This document shows, piece after piece, positions 8,160-18,175 of a DNA stretch of 41,238 nt (positions within the stretch are counted from its first letter, which is position 1; each line of letters starts with the position of its first letter). Position numbers and translations under genes: made by a program. The notes beneath the pieces are model-generated. The model saw only the letters and a program-made list of their open reading frames with translations, was not told where the DNA came from and did no database searches. The stretch is from a virus, in IMG/VR virus record IMGVR_UViG_3300042505_002139, positions 1 through 41,238 of that record, one strand, 5' to 3'.

Positions 8160-8993
8160 ATGGTTTTGAAAAAAATATATAATTGTAAATTTGAAGAAAT
8201 AATTTCAAACATAGATTTATATGTAGATCTTTTTTTGAAATACAAAGTTATTATTTTTAAGACTATTAATTTGGAGCCCGACCAACAAGGTCAAATAACT
8301 GAGGCTTTTGCTAGTAAATTAAATTGGGGTTATATATCGAATCCTCATGCTGAAGATCACAATTTTACAATAGGAAGAAACGAAAAGTTTTGTTCTTCTA
8401 GGGAAATTTTAATTCCTTGGCATTTGGAAAATTGCCATAAATCGGATCCACAAATTGCCAGTACTTGGCACATGCAGAAGATGGTGTGCGATTCCGAATG
8501 CGGAAAAACTGGGTTTATTAACTCTATAGATATATTAGAACAAATGGACAAAGATTGGGTCGATTTTTTATCAAAATGTAAAATAGTTAATTCCCTAAAA
8601 AATACCTATGATACGGTGAATGGAGTTATTGTAAAGCCAAACATTTTTGCTAGGTCAGCAATTGGGGTGCACAGAAATACCGGAGAAAAAATACTTAAAT
8701 TATCTCCTAAATCAGAAAAAGATTCTCTACTTTTATACGATGATAATAGTCCATCGAAAAATGATATAAGTATTTTTTCAGATATAAAAATATGGTTTGA
8801 AAATAAAATTAATGAATTTGACAACGACGAAAATTATTGGTTAAATTGGAATTTAGGAGATTTAGTTATAATAGATTTGAGCACTATAATTCACGCTGTA
8901 AGGGGCGGATTTCTTTCTGGTGAAAGAATTTTTAATAGATATTGGGCTTATTCTGATTCAGAATCTTTTTTTAGGAGTATAGATAATGTCTGA
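8160..8993 (+). CDS. TauD/TfdA-like 2OG-Fe(II) dioxygenase
   Basis: A 277-residue protein of a different oxygenase branch. IPWHLENCH at 85-93 gives H88-x-E90, where TauD relatives usually have H-x-D; GKTGFINS at 115-122 matches the block after the ligand pair; H245 in TIIHAVRGG supplies the third ligand and GERIFNRYW (R256, R260) the 2-oxoglutarate-binding Arg. TauD-family enzymes usually act on small molecules such as taurine, amino acids or lipids, so this one may not hydroxylate proteins. No ribosome site precedes the ATG; it starts 3 nt after the previous stop and is probably translated by coupling. Its last codons overlap the next gene by 8 nt. Confidence 0.78.
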   Translation: MVLKKIYNCKFEEIISNIDLYVDLFLKYKVIIFKTINLEPDQQGQITEAFASKLNWGYISNPHAEDHNFTIGRNEKFCSSREILIPWHLENCHKSDPQIASTWHMQKMVCDSECGKTGFINSIDILEQMDKDWVDFLSKCKIVNSLKNTYDTVNGVIVKPNIFARSAIGVHRNTGEKILKLSPKSEKDSLLLYDDNSPSKNDISIFSDIKIWFENKINEFDNDENYWLNWNLGDLVIIDLSTIIHAVRGGFLSGERIFNRYWAYSDSESFFRSIDNV

Positions 8994-9594
8994 AAATGGT
9001 ACAAAATATATCTTTCCGACTCCAATTTATATTTCCAATATTGGTAGAAGTTTTACGAACCAAGAATTATCTGCAATTGAAGTCTTTGAAAAAGACTCTA
9101 CTTTTTATCAATCCAATGCATTTAGTAATAATAAGTTTGTTCTTAATGATAAGAATCTTTCTTTTCTTAAACAGAATTGTGAAGAACATATGTCAACTTT
9201 TATATTAAATGATCTTTCTATTGCTGACGTGCAACCATACATAACCCAGTCATGGGTGACTATTTCTGGGATAAATGGTTATCAATACGAACACTATCAT
9301 CCGAACAGTTTGTTTAGTGGGATAATTTATGTTTCTGGTTCAGAGGAAGATTTTACTGTTTTTAGAAGACCAAAATTTACTCCACAAATACAGTTAAGAA
9401 CTTCAAGTCAAGCAAGCGAAAACAGTGATCTTTTTCGTGTAAATCTAGAAATTGGAAAAATAGTTATTTTCCCTTCACATTTATATCATTTAGTTCCAAA
9501 AGTATTTTCTGAAAAAAGAGTAGTTATTGCTTTTAATATTTTTGTAAAAGGCGAACTAGGTTCTGAATCTACTGTAGATTATCTATCCCTGTAA
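8986..9594 (+). CDS. Putative 2OG-Fe(II) oxygenase of the 2OG-FeII_Oxy_5 type
   Basis: A 202-residue protein. FPTPIYISNIG at the N-terminus, SGINGYQYEHYHPNSLFSG with H103-x-H105, and IFPSHLYHLVPKV followed by RVVIAFNIF match the family described as TIGR02466/PF13759, common in cyanophages and marine bacteria. Its substrate is not established. A GGAG ribosome site lies inside the end of the preceding gene, and the ATG overlaps that gene by 8 nt. It ends the plus-strand operon just before a bidirectional hairpin. Confidence 0.75.
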   Translation: MSENGTKYIFPTPIYISNIGRSFTNQELSAIEVFEKDSTFYQSNAFSNNKFVLNDKNLSFLKQNCEEHMSTFILNDLSIADVQPYITQSWVTISGINGYQYEHYHPNSLFSGIIYVSGSEEDFTVFRRPKFTPQIQLRTSSQASENSDLFRVNLEIGKIVIFPSHLYHLVPKVFSEKRVVIAFNIFVKGELGSESTVDYLSL

Positions 9595-9616
9595 TAATTT
9601 ATTGTAAAAATAAAAA

Positions 9617-9644
9617 TAGACAGGGTTGTTATGACCCCTGTCTA
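9617..9644. terminator. Bidirectional hairpin terminator between convergent operons
   Basis: A perfect 9-bp stem (TAGACAGGG at 9617-9625 with CCCTGTCTA at 9636-9644) and a 10-nt loop. It is followed by CTTTT on the plus strand and by a T-rich run on the minus strand. It lies between the plus-strand oxygenase operon end (9594) and the minus-strand fibre operon end (9674). Confidence 0.75.
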
Positions 9645-9673
9645 CTTTTACTGTTAAACCAGTATCTTTTTCT

Positions 9674-10102
9674 TTAGAAGACTGGTACCGGTCCGCCGAA
9701 TCCCGGTGGGAAGTATGGTGGGAAGAACGGTGGGAAAAATGGTGGGAAAAATGGCGGGAAGAACGGTGGGAAGAACGGTGGGAAGAACGGTGGAAAGAAT
9801 GGCGGGAAATACGGCGGAAAGTAAGGCGGAAAGTAAGGTGGAAAGTAAGGTGGAAAAAATGGGCTGTGAATAGTATAGTTAATTGCAGTTCCCAATGGGG
9901 TAACAGTAGTATCTGTTACAGCAGTTTTAACCTTATCTAGGTCAGCAGCAACTTGAGTGCTTTCTCCAGTAACCGTTCCAACTGTAAAGCCTGCATTTGT
10001 TATTGTTGTGTTTGCGTCGGCTTTAGCTGTACCAGCAGCGATTGTTGGCTTAGCTCTTTTTCTTTTACTGCCTTTACCTGGCTCTGGCGTATTCGTTGTC
10101 AT
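9674..10102 (-). CDS. PPxF-repeat protein, probable virion surface protein (copy 1)
   Basis: A 142-residue protein. A basic Lys/Arg-rich start is followed by a short segment (TTITNAGFTVGTVTGES) with a loose resemblance to PASTA-like sequence, then INYTIHSPFFPP and a C-terminal half made almost only of PPYF and PPFF tetrapeptides (about 15), ending GFGGPVPVF. There is no Gly-x-y collagen pattern. The gene begins 1 nt after the end of a tail fibre gene, the same arrangement as its paralogue at 19883-20357. Polyproline II structure is expected and translation should need EF-P. With many prolyl-hydroxylase-like genes nearby, the repeat is the most obvious hydroxylation substrate in the window; this is inference. 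Confidence 0.75.
   Translation of the reverse strand: MTTNTPEPGKGSKRKRAKPTIAAGTAKADANTTITNAGFTVGTVTGESTQVAADLDKVKTAVTDTTVTPLGTAINYTIHSPFFPPYFPPYFPPYFPPYFPPFFPPFFPPFFPPFFPPFFPPFFPPFFPPYFPPGFGGPVPVF
9697..9866 (-). repeat. PPxF-encoding 12-bp tandem repeat
   Basis: Imperfect 12-bp units of the form GGxGGGAAGAAC/T on the plus strand, encoding PPYF or PPFF on the minus strand. The plus strand is nearly all purine. Third-position changes show the units are not all recent copies. Confidence 0.8.
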
Positions 10103-10103
10103 A

Positions 10104-12105
10104 TTATGCTGCCAAATCTCCTAGTGCTACCCATGTATCTGTAGCTCTCTTGATAAGCGTAGCCGAAGACCACTGCGCGCGTAACTTAAGACCAGGAGTT
10201 GCATTCACTGTTACTCCGCCTTGAGCAGCGATTGTAGTTTGGCCAGCTCCAGTCTGTAAAACTGTAATTGTTGTACCTACTGGGAAAGCTACGTTGGAAT
10301 TTGTTGGGACAGTTAGGTTATGACCTGAAGCTACGTTCATTTCAACCATCTTTGATCTGTCACCCAAAACAAGTGTGTATGCGGCTGTCTGGGCATTTGT
10401 TACTGTATCGCTGGTAATTCTCTGATATGTAGTTCCGTCATTTGTGAACTCCCAGACATCGTCTGTTTCATTCCAGCGAATGAGAACGTTTGTTGATGTA
10501 CCGCGCTCAACTTCAACACCAGCGTTTTCTGTTGGGGATCCAGTAACATCATGATTCAAAACGATAATATTATCTGAAACATGAAGTTCGGCTGTATTAA
10601 CAGTCGTAGTATTTCCTTGAACTGTAAGGTTTCCAGTTACAGTAAGGTTTCCTGGAACTGTTGGGTTTCCAGTATTTACCCAGGCTGTTCCATTCCAGGC
10701 TAATAGGTGATTGGTGGCAACTGATGTAATGGTTACATCACCCACGTCATCTAGGGCATTTATTGTTGGGATCGATGCATTGACCCAGGCGCTACCATTA
10801 TACTGAAGATATTGATTTGTTGCGTTGCCTGTAATTGTTACGTCACCAACATCGTCAAGGGCGTTGATTGTTGGAATTGCAGCCCACTCAAGACCAGTTA
10901 CGGCTGAGCTGTTGGCCTTTAAGAAGTATCCGTTTGTCCCGACGCTAAGAATTGCCTCTGTGTCGTTAGCTGTTCCTACGATTAGGTCGCCCTTTGCGGC
11001 TATGATTGAACTTTCGATATATGTATTTCCAGCTGTTGCTGACAATGAACTTACTGCCGTATCTACATATTGAGTTGTAGCAATTTGTCCATTTGAGGTT
11101 CCCGCATTTGCTGTTGGTGCTGTTGGGGTGCCTGTAAAAGTTGGGCTTGCTAAAAGCGCATAGCCAGAAATATTTGCGTTGGCTGGTATAGTTACGTTTC
11201 CGGTAAATGTTGGGCTTTCGATTGTTGCGTAACCAGCAAATGAAACATTTGCTTTTTCTGTTCCAGTTATACGGCCAAAGTTGTCGACTGTTACAGCGGC
11301 AACAAAGTTAACTGTGTTTGCACCGTTGCTATTTGTTTGTGTTACGGTTGCAAGATCAATGTTATCATCATTTACGATAATTCTTGCTGTATTTGCTGTT
11401 CCAACAGCGAAAGAATTGCCAAGAAGGGTTAAACCAAGACCAGCTGCGTATGCCCCAGTTGCGCTAAACTGAGTTGCGATAATTGAATCTGTTCCGACAG
11501 TAAATGTATCTGGATTAGTTACTGTTAAGACATAACCTCTTCCAGCATTCTCTGTTCCACCAGAAACGAATATGTATGCGCCTGGGATTTCGCTAGCCTG
11601 ATCACAAAGACCACACCTGGTTAAAACCCATGGATTGGATGCGTCACCGACTGTTGTAAGAACGTATCTACCGTTTTGTGCTGCTGTAGTTTGATTCTTA
11701 AGTAGAATAGACATGTTCTGCACCCAGCTACCGACACCATCGATTGTTGGGAATGCTCCGTTTGAAGAAGCTGTTAGTGTTGCACCAACGCCATCTGTTC
11801 CGTTATTGTATGTGCCAGCAAGGTTTGCTGTTGTTGCTACTCTTACTGCTGGTTTTGATTTAATTCCTGTGGCGACTTCATCTACATATGCTCTTGTAGC
11901 AAAATCTGTAGATGTGTTTCCGCACAACTGAAGCAATTACTGATGTTACGTTAAGCACGCCGTTTGCAGCAATGTTAGCCATTACTGATCCGTTGGCTGC
12001 TCTAAATTCTACTAATGGAGCGCTAGCACCGTTTGCTGCTTTAAATACTGCAGCCTCGTCGTTGATTGTAATTTCTGGTGCTGTTTCAAATCTTAAACGG
12101 GCCAT
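10104..12105 (-). CDS. Tail fibre protein, one +1 frameshift at CGG
   Basis: Two frames form one protein of about 666 residues. Residues 1-61 start at the ATG at 12105 (MARLRFETAPEITIND), with an AGGAGAAGT ribosome site. At codon 62 the frame meets CGG and closes 14 codons later; skipping the C reads GGA and continues GNTSTDFATRAYVDE into the long frame ending at 10104. The long part has fibre modules shared with the other fibres: GYALLASPTFTGTPTAPT, repeated INALDDVGDVTI, GNLTVQGNTTTVNTAELHV and EVERGTSTN. The C-terminal QWSSATLIK...GDLAA matches the end of the 20359-24111 fibre. It is a likely host-recognition or surface protein, followed at once by the PPxF gene. Confidence 0.8.
11920..11922 (-). 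other. +1 frameshift site A: GTG CGG A
   Basis: In-frame CGG at codon 62 of the fibre starting at 12105. The zero frame ends 14 codons later. Reading GGA (Gly) after skipping C restores the fibre frame. Confidence 0.8.
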
Positions 12106-12171
12106 ACTTCTCCTGTAAAAAAGTGATTGTTTTATTTATACTTCAAATATAGTAATGCACTTGTGTAAAAA

Positions 12172-12978
12172 CTATTGTGTTATTCTCTTTAAATATTCTA
12201 ACATTTTTCCTTGGTACTTTATTCTACCAAAGTGGGTTAAATTAATGGTTGGATCAACCCATACTTTTCCACCCATTTTTTGCCAATATCTACAGAATCC
12301 ATAGTCTTCTGACAAGAATCTTCCCTCATCATCTACATAAGAGTTGAATAGAGCATATCCGTTTTCTTGCTCGTCGCCCTGCAGAGCACCAGTGTCATCC
12401 TTGTATTTAAGTTTTTTATACTTTTTAAACATTTTTTCAAATACTTCACGTTTAATTAGCATAAAGCCAGTTCCAGCTTCGTAGCATTCTACGGCCCCTT
12501 TTTCAATGTTCAACTGAACATCACCTGGCTTTGTAAGGTGAACTACATATCTTGTTCCATATTCCATTAAATCTTTTGAATCTAGATCTTTTTGTGCGCC
12601 TTCTTTTACTCTATCCCAGTTAATTTCCTTAATTGGATAAGATGCTGTCATAACATCCTGGTCATGCCATAACATTTTTAGGATGGCTTCTTTGTCAAAT
12701 TGCAAGTCCGTATCAATAAACATAAAGTGTGTAAATGCTGGATTGCCCATAAATTTTGCTACCAGATTATTTCTAGCGCGGTTAATTAAAGAATCAGATA
12801 TTGTACATACTGAGTATTTTAATCCAATTTCTTTAAAGTAAAGACATGCTTGCATAAAGCTCATCATGAATGGCTCAGTAACGTGAGAGTCATAGCAGGG
12901 CAGACCAAAAAAGACATTCCATTCTTGGAGTTTTTCTTTTGGAATTGTTATATTAATTTCTTGTTGTTCAATAGACAT
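12172..12978 (-). CDS. GT-A fold glycosyltransferase
   Basis: A 268-residue protein. NVFFGLPCYD opens the Rossmann-like half, followed by INRARNNLVAKFM and FMFIDTDLQF, where DTD (89-91) is the DxD motif that binds the metal and nucleotide sugar. A later SEDYGFCRYWQK block and H near INLTHFGR fit the acceptor-side acid and the metal-binding His of GT-A enzymes. No membrane segment is visible. It lies between two tail fibre genes and has its own promoter. Glycosylation of a fibre or PPxF protein is plausible; the sugar and acceptor are unknown. Confidence 0.78.
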   Translation of the reverse strand: MSIEQQEINITIPKEKLQEWNVFFGLPCYDSHVTEPFMMSFMQACLYFKEIGLKYSVCTISDSLINRARNNLVAKFMGNPAFTHFMFIDTDLQFDKEAILKMLWHDQDVMTASYPIKEINWDRVKEGAQKDLDSKDLMEYGTRYVVHLTKPGDVQLNIEKGAVECYEAGTGFMLIKREVFEKMFKKYKKLKYKDDTGALQGDEQENGYALFNSYVDDEGRFLSEDYGFCRYWQKMGGKVWVDPTINLTHFGRIKYQGKMLEYLKRITQ

Positions 12979-12985
12979 ATATTAT

Positions 12986-13014
12986 ATTATATCACATTAT
13001 TACCAAGTTGACAA
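12986..13014 (-). promoter_or_regulatory. Promoter for a leaderless glycosyltransferase transcript
   Basis: Minus strand: TTGTCA (13014-13009), 17-nt spacer, TATAAT (12991-12986), then exactly 7 nt to the ATG at 12978. There is no ribosome site. A second overlapping TATAAT follows. The box overlaps the last codons of the upstream fibre gene. Confidence 0.65.
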
Positions 13015-13992
13015 GGAAAATCTCTTCCAGCTGTTTTCATCTACGCAAATATAAAAATAATTTTGATCATAGGCCACGTCTCCTTTTTGACCATCCGAAG
13101 AAGATGTTGCTGGTGCCGCAATAGCAATATCGTTAAAAGAAGGAGCTGTGATTTTTCCTCCAACTCCTTTAAATACGGTTATTTCTTTTGAAAAAGAATC
13201 TGGAGCTACCTCAAATGCGACTGAAACAGTATTCGCAGTTGTTGCCTCCCAATATGGCCTTACAAAGCCATATGGGGACTCTGTATCTCTTACAATGAGA
13301 GAAATATCTCTTGTATTTAAATTATGATTTATTTCAAAAACAGAAGTTGTACCATCACCCACTATTCTGGAATAACTATATCCATCAAGCGGAAGAAAAA
13401 CAGAAGCTACAATTGAGTTTGCTAAAGGAGCCGAACTAAAGTCAAGAGTTATTTTATTTGGTGAAGTAGCGTAGGTGGCAGCCTCGATAAATTCATATGG
13501 AGAATCTGCATTTCTTATAGTTACTGCTACGTCTCTTGAACCAAGTCCGTGATTTACTGCAATATTTGAGTTAGATCCATCGCCTATTGTTTGAGTATAA
13601 TATTCATAATCTCCAGCTGAAGTTATAAATACTCTTCTTGAAGAAGACTCAACTGTTGCAGAAAAATCCAAAGTAACTGCATTTGAACTAGTTGCTTCTG
13701 TCCTTACAAAAATACTGTCATATAAACTGGTTGAATCAAGTACAGAAACTATAACATCTTTTGTGTTTAAATTGTGATTTAACGTATAAGATGAATTTGT
13801 TCCATCTCCAATTGTTGCAGAATAAGAAGAGGCTTGCCCTTCTGTTTCATCAGAAGACGGAGAAAATTTTGTTCCATCAAATTTAAGTATTTGACCAGAG
13901 GTGGCGTTTGAAAGATCTAGTTGTACGCCTGAAATCGTCAGCGTGTCGCCAACGACCAAACCATTTTTAACTATAAAGTCTTTGTCTGCCAC
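13000..13992 (-). CDS. Tail fibre-like protein with three beta modules
   Basis: A 330-residue protein with a GTG start (MADKDFIVKNGLVVGD). The N-terminus has the VKNGL-VVGDTL pattern seen at the base of phage fibres, then NATSGQILKFDGTKF, then three copies of a module of about 75 residues with the core IGDGTN, HNLNTRDV and SPYEF (roughly residues 60-125, 135-205 and 210-280). The same module occurs once in each of the 14058-18093 and 20359-24111 fibres. The end, SSDGQKGDVAYDQNYFYICV, is typical of fibre C-termini. It is probably a short fibre or adaptor in the tail. Confidence 0.7.
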   Translation of the reverse strand: MADKDFIVKNGLVVGDTLTISGVQLDLSNATSGQILKFDGTKFSPSSDETEGQASSYSATIGDGTNSSYTLNHNLNTKDVIVSVLDSTSLYDSIFVRTEATSSNAVTLDFSATVESSSRRVFITSAGDYEYYTQTIGDGSNSNIAVNHGLGSRDVAVTIRNADSPYEFIEAATYATSPNKITLDFSSAPLANSIVASVFLPLDGYSYSRIVGDGTTSVFEINHNLNTRDISLIVRDTESPYGFVRPYWEATTANTVSVAFEVAPDSFSKEITVFKGVGGKITAPSFNDIAIAAPATSSSDGQKGDVAYDQNYFYICVDENSWKRFSLSTW

Positions 13993-14057
13993 TAAAGTTC
14001 ACTGTCCCTCTAGTTTTAAAAACTATTAAATTGTTGAGGTATTTCTACCCTATTATA

Positions 14058-17000
14058 CTACACTGCTATCAATGTTCTTGCAACTTTGACAGTAGCATTT
14101 GTGCTTGCTGCGTCTGTGACAGTTACTCTGAGGAGAACGTTATCAGAAGAGATTGATGTTGAAACAGCCAGAGGGATTCTAGATGCACCGAGCTCAATAA
14201 CTGCGTACTCTGACATGTATGATGTTGTTCCATCATGAACTAAGAGTACCTCAGAGCTGGTGTACTTGGATCCTTGGGTAACTTGTATTAGATACTTAGC
14301 AGTTCTGTAAGCTGTCTTATCAAAGCTATCAACTGTTGTAATCGTATTTACTGAAACAACCTGAGTTGAAGTGTTAAGTTCGCCAGTTCCAGAGTCAAGC
14401 GTTATTGCGCCTGCTGCCATTGTATTTGTAACTGTAGTGTTACCAAATGTTACTGAGTCACTAGTGCCAACAGACTGACCTATTGCGAATGTTGGATTTG
14501 CACCTTCGCCACCAGCATTGGTTATGGTCACGCCAGTACCAGCTGTTACGTTGGATACAAAGTTCCCAGAAGCTATATTTGAATAACTGCTTGAATCAGA
14601 GCTAATTTGCCATGTATCGGTGGCTTCATTCCAGCGTATTTCTGAATTTGCTGAAGTGCCACGCTCAACAGTAAGCCCTGCGTTAAGACTTGGTGATCCA
14701 GTCACATTACTGTTCAATACTATAAAGTTGTCCTCAACAGCTAATGTTTCTGTGTTCAAGGTTGTAGTATTTCCTGAAACTGTGAGGTTTCCTGTGACCG
14801 TCAAATCTTGACCAATAGTCACATTAGCTGGTAAACCAATGGTTATTGCTCCAGCTGAAGCTGAAACCTCAATCTCATTTGCAGTACCAGTAAGTGATGT
14901 TACAGCATTCGATGATAGGTCGCTTACTTGTGAGGCGAGGATGGAGATAGAAGAATCGCTTGCTGCTGTTAGACGGCCTTGGGCGTCTACGGTAAATGTG
15001 GCCACTGAATTGGCCGATCCGTAGTTACCAGCAGTTACAGCTGTATTATCAAGGCTTACGGTAATTGTATCGGTATTGGATGCAGCTGTGCTCAATCCAG
15101 TTCCGCCAGCTATTGTGAGTGTGTCTGAACCAGAAGTAATTGTCTGATTTGATCCGCTGTCACCTGCTACTGTAAATGATGTTGCAATATTAGCAATTGT
15201 GTTGTTAACATTTGAAATTGCATTATCTGTGTACGAAGTAGCATTAGAATATGCATTAGAGGCTGCTCCGTGAGCATCATACGTATTCGCTGTAACTGCG
15301 ATTGTTGCATTAGAACCTTCACCAGGAGTATGTGTGACTGTAATTCCGGTACCAGCAGTAACACCAGACATGTAATTGCCAGTGGTATCTGTGCCAAGAT
15401 CAATTGCGTCATTTACCCAGGCTGTACCATTCCACTTAAGGAATTGTCCATCGGAAGCAGAGGTAATGCTTACATCGCCAATTTCATCAAGTGCTGTGAT
15501 TGAAACAGCTGCAACGTCGTCAGTTGTCGCAACGTTTGCAAATGTTGTTCCATCGGAACTGATCTGCCATTTATCATCTGTTTCATTCCACTTGAATACG
15601 GCGTTGTTAGAAGTTCCTCTTTCAACTTCAATTCCAGCGTCAAGAGTTGGAGATCCAGTGACTGTACTATTTAGTACTATTATATTGTCTTCAACATTAA
15701 TAGTTTCTGTGTTAAGAGTTGTTGTGTTTCCAGAAACTGTCAAGTTACCAGTTACAGTGAGGTCTTGACCAATTGTAACGTTGGACGGAAGACCAATTGT
15801 TACCGCCCCATTTGCGGCTGAAACCTCAACTTCATTTGCTGTTCCAGTTAAGGATGTTACAGCAACAGATGATAGGTCTGAAATCTGCGAACCAGTTATC
15901 GAGATTGAAGTACTGGCTGCTGCAGTCAATCGGCCTTGAGCGTCCACTGTAAACGTGGCGACTGAGTTAGCTGCCCCATAGTTGCCAGCTGTTACGGTTG
16001 TGTTTGCCAGATCTATGGTTACATTGCCAGAAGATCCACCTCCGCTAAGACCGGTTCCAGCAGTGACAGATTCAATGTCTCCAGCATCATTTGTGAAGCT
16101 AATCACACCAGTTGAGGCGTTGTACGCCAGGTCTCCAGAAACGCTTATTTGATTTCTTACGTTTGCTGTAAAATCGGAAACTTGGCTAGCAAGAATACTT
16201 ACTGCGTTGCTAGAAGCTGCTGTCAGTCTACCTTGTGCGTCAACTGTAAAGCTTGGTATTGTATTAGCATTTCCATAGGACCCGGCTGTTACAGAAGTGT
16301 TGTCTAGATTAATTGTGATTGTATCAGTTGCACCAGATACAGAACTAAGTCCAGTGCCACCAGCAATTGTTAAGGTATCGGAACCAGAAGTGATTGTCTG
16401 ATTTGAGCCAGAATCGCCAGCAACAGTAAATGAAGTTGCGATGTTTGCAATTGTGTTATTTACATTTGAAATAGCGTTATCGGTGTATGAAGTTGCATTT
16501 GAGTAGGCTGTACTTACATCAGTGTTGCTTGCAATATTCACATAAGAAGAACCGTCATTAGTAAACTGCCACTTATCAGTGGTTTCGTTCCAACGAAGTT
16601 CAACATTTGTTGATGTACCACGCTCAACTTCAAGACCTGCATCAGCAGTTGGTGAGCCAGTGACATTGCTATTAAGAAGGACCTTATTGTCTTCAACAGC
16701 AAGAGTCTCAGTGTTAAGAGTTGTGGTATTTCCATTCACCGTAAGGTTTCCGGTAACGGTAAGATCACTGCCAACAGTTAGGCTGTTACCCACTGTTACA
16801 TCATCTGGAAGCCCTACTGTTACAGAACCATTTGCAGCTGAAACAGCCACTTCATTTGCGGTACCAGTAAGTGAAGTTACGGCGGCAGTTGATAGATCTG
16901 TAATTTGGGAAGCAGTTATTGCAATATTTGAATTACTTGCTGCTGTCAAACGACCTTGAGCATCTACGGTAAAAGTAGCTACTGCGCTTGCGTTTCCGTA

Positions 17001-18093
17001 GTTACCAGAAGTTACGGCTGTATTGTCAAGATTCACAGTAACTGTATCTGTGTTTGATGTAGCTGTGCTAAGACCTGTACCACCAGAAATGGTTAGGGTA
17101 TCAGAACCAGAGGTAATTGTTTTACTTGAACCAGAGTCGGCAGCAACTTCAAAAGAAGTAGCTACGTTTGCAACTAAGTTAGCAGCATAGTTTTCTGCGT
17201 TTGTTTGAGCGGTTGATGCTGCGCCGTATGCATCATATGTATTTGCTGTTACGGCAATTGTTGCGTTAGAGCCCTCTCCTCCAGCGTTGGAGATGGTAAT
17301 CCCTGTGCCAGCAGTGAGGTTGGCGACATAATCACCAACAGTGTCTGTAGAAAGATTTACTGGATCATTTATCCAGCTTGAACCGTTATAACGAAGGAAG
17401 TCTCCATTAGATGCGTTTGAGATACTTACATCACCAAGGTCATCTATTGAACCAATGGTTATTGTTGAGCCTGAAACAGCATTATAAATGCTAACTCTTA
17501 CAGAGTTTGATGAAGGTGCAGAAGCGAAATCGAGTTTTACCGTGCTGGTTGTTGCAGCTTCCCAGCGAACATCAATTACCTCATAAGGGCTTGAGGCGTT
17601 TCTTGTTACGACAACAACATCTCTTGAACCTAGATTGTGAGTAATCGTATATTCAGTATTAGTACCGTCGCCTATTGTCGTTGAATATGTAGTTCCAGCC
17701 AAACCTGTGTCAGTTCCTGGAACAAAGCTAGTTCCGTCAAACTTAAGGACCTGATTTGTTGTGGCTCCACTTGGATCAATTGTGACCCCATTGACACTGA
17801 GAGTGTTTGCGACAACGTTGCCAACATTTACTGTTGCTGGTAAAGATAGTGTGTAAACACCACTTGTTGCATTTGCTGTAACTGAAACTTGGTTGGCTGT
17901 ACCAACCACATTTGAAATTAAATTAACTCCGTATTACTGCGTTTGCTGTTGAATTTTTATAGAATAATTTTCCATCTGCCACGTTAATGGCCAATTCGCC
18001 CAGTAAGAGCGATTCAGGTGCGTTATTTGCTTCGTCAGATCTCTTGAGAAGTAGTGTGTTGTTAACTGCAAAAATTGAACCGCTAAAGGACAT
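14058..18093 (-). CDS. Large tail fibre protein, one +1 frameshift at CGG
   Basis: About 1344 residues in two frames. The start (ATG at 18093, GAGGT ribosome site) gives MSFSGSIFAVNNTLLLKRS and LLLGELAINVADGKLFYKN, a usual fibre N-terminus. Codon 55 is CGG; the zero frame stops two codons later (CGG AGT TAA), while skipping C gives GVNLISNVVGTANQV and opens the remaining 1290 residues. The long part has one IGDGTN module, two LTAGTGIT-type linkers and three copies, about 1 kb apart, of a unit with TVDAQGRLTAAS, GNLTV-GNTTTLNTET and a WNE block. It is probably a trimeric beta-rich fibre; internal repeats invite recombination. Confidence 0.8.
14560..16960 (-). repeat. Three diverged ~1-kb repeats inside the large fibre gene
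   Basis: Three in-frame copies of a unit with GTANEVEVSA, TIGQDLTVTGNLTV, TLNTET, EDN, VERGT and a WNE motif, near 16540-16960, 15540-15860 and 14590-14900. Shorter versions recur in the fibres at 10104-12105, 20359-24111 and 24138-25652. Confidence 0.7.
17929..17931 (-). other. +1 frameshift site C: ATA CGG A
   Basis: In-frame CGG at codon 55 of the large fibre; the next zero-frame codons are AGT TAA. Skipping C reads GGA GTT AAT and continues for about 1290 codons. Confidence 0.8.
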
Positions 18094-18175
18094 TGTTAAA
18101 CCTCTTTTTTAGATAGAATCTTAGTTAATAGTAATTTACTGTTGCCACTTATTAACATCGTTTTTTTAGTTTTAC
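18094..18175. other. Short AT-rich intergenic gap
   Basis: An 82-nt gap between the GlcNAc-transferase-like gene and the large fibre gene. It holds the fibre's GAGGT ribosome site. I see no convincing promoter pair or hairpin. Confidence 0.4.

Noticed and set aside
9697-9866. Collagen-like protein next to prolyl hydroxylases
   Set aside because: The repeat is PPxF with no Gly at every third residue, so a collagen triple helix is not expected.
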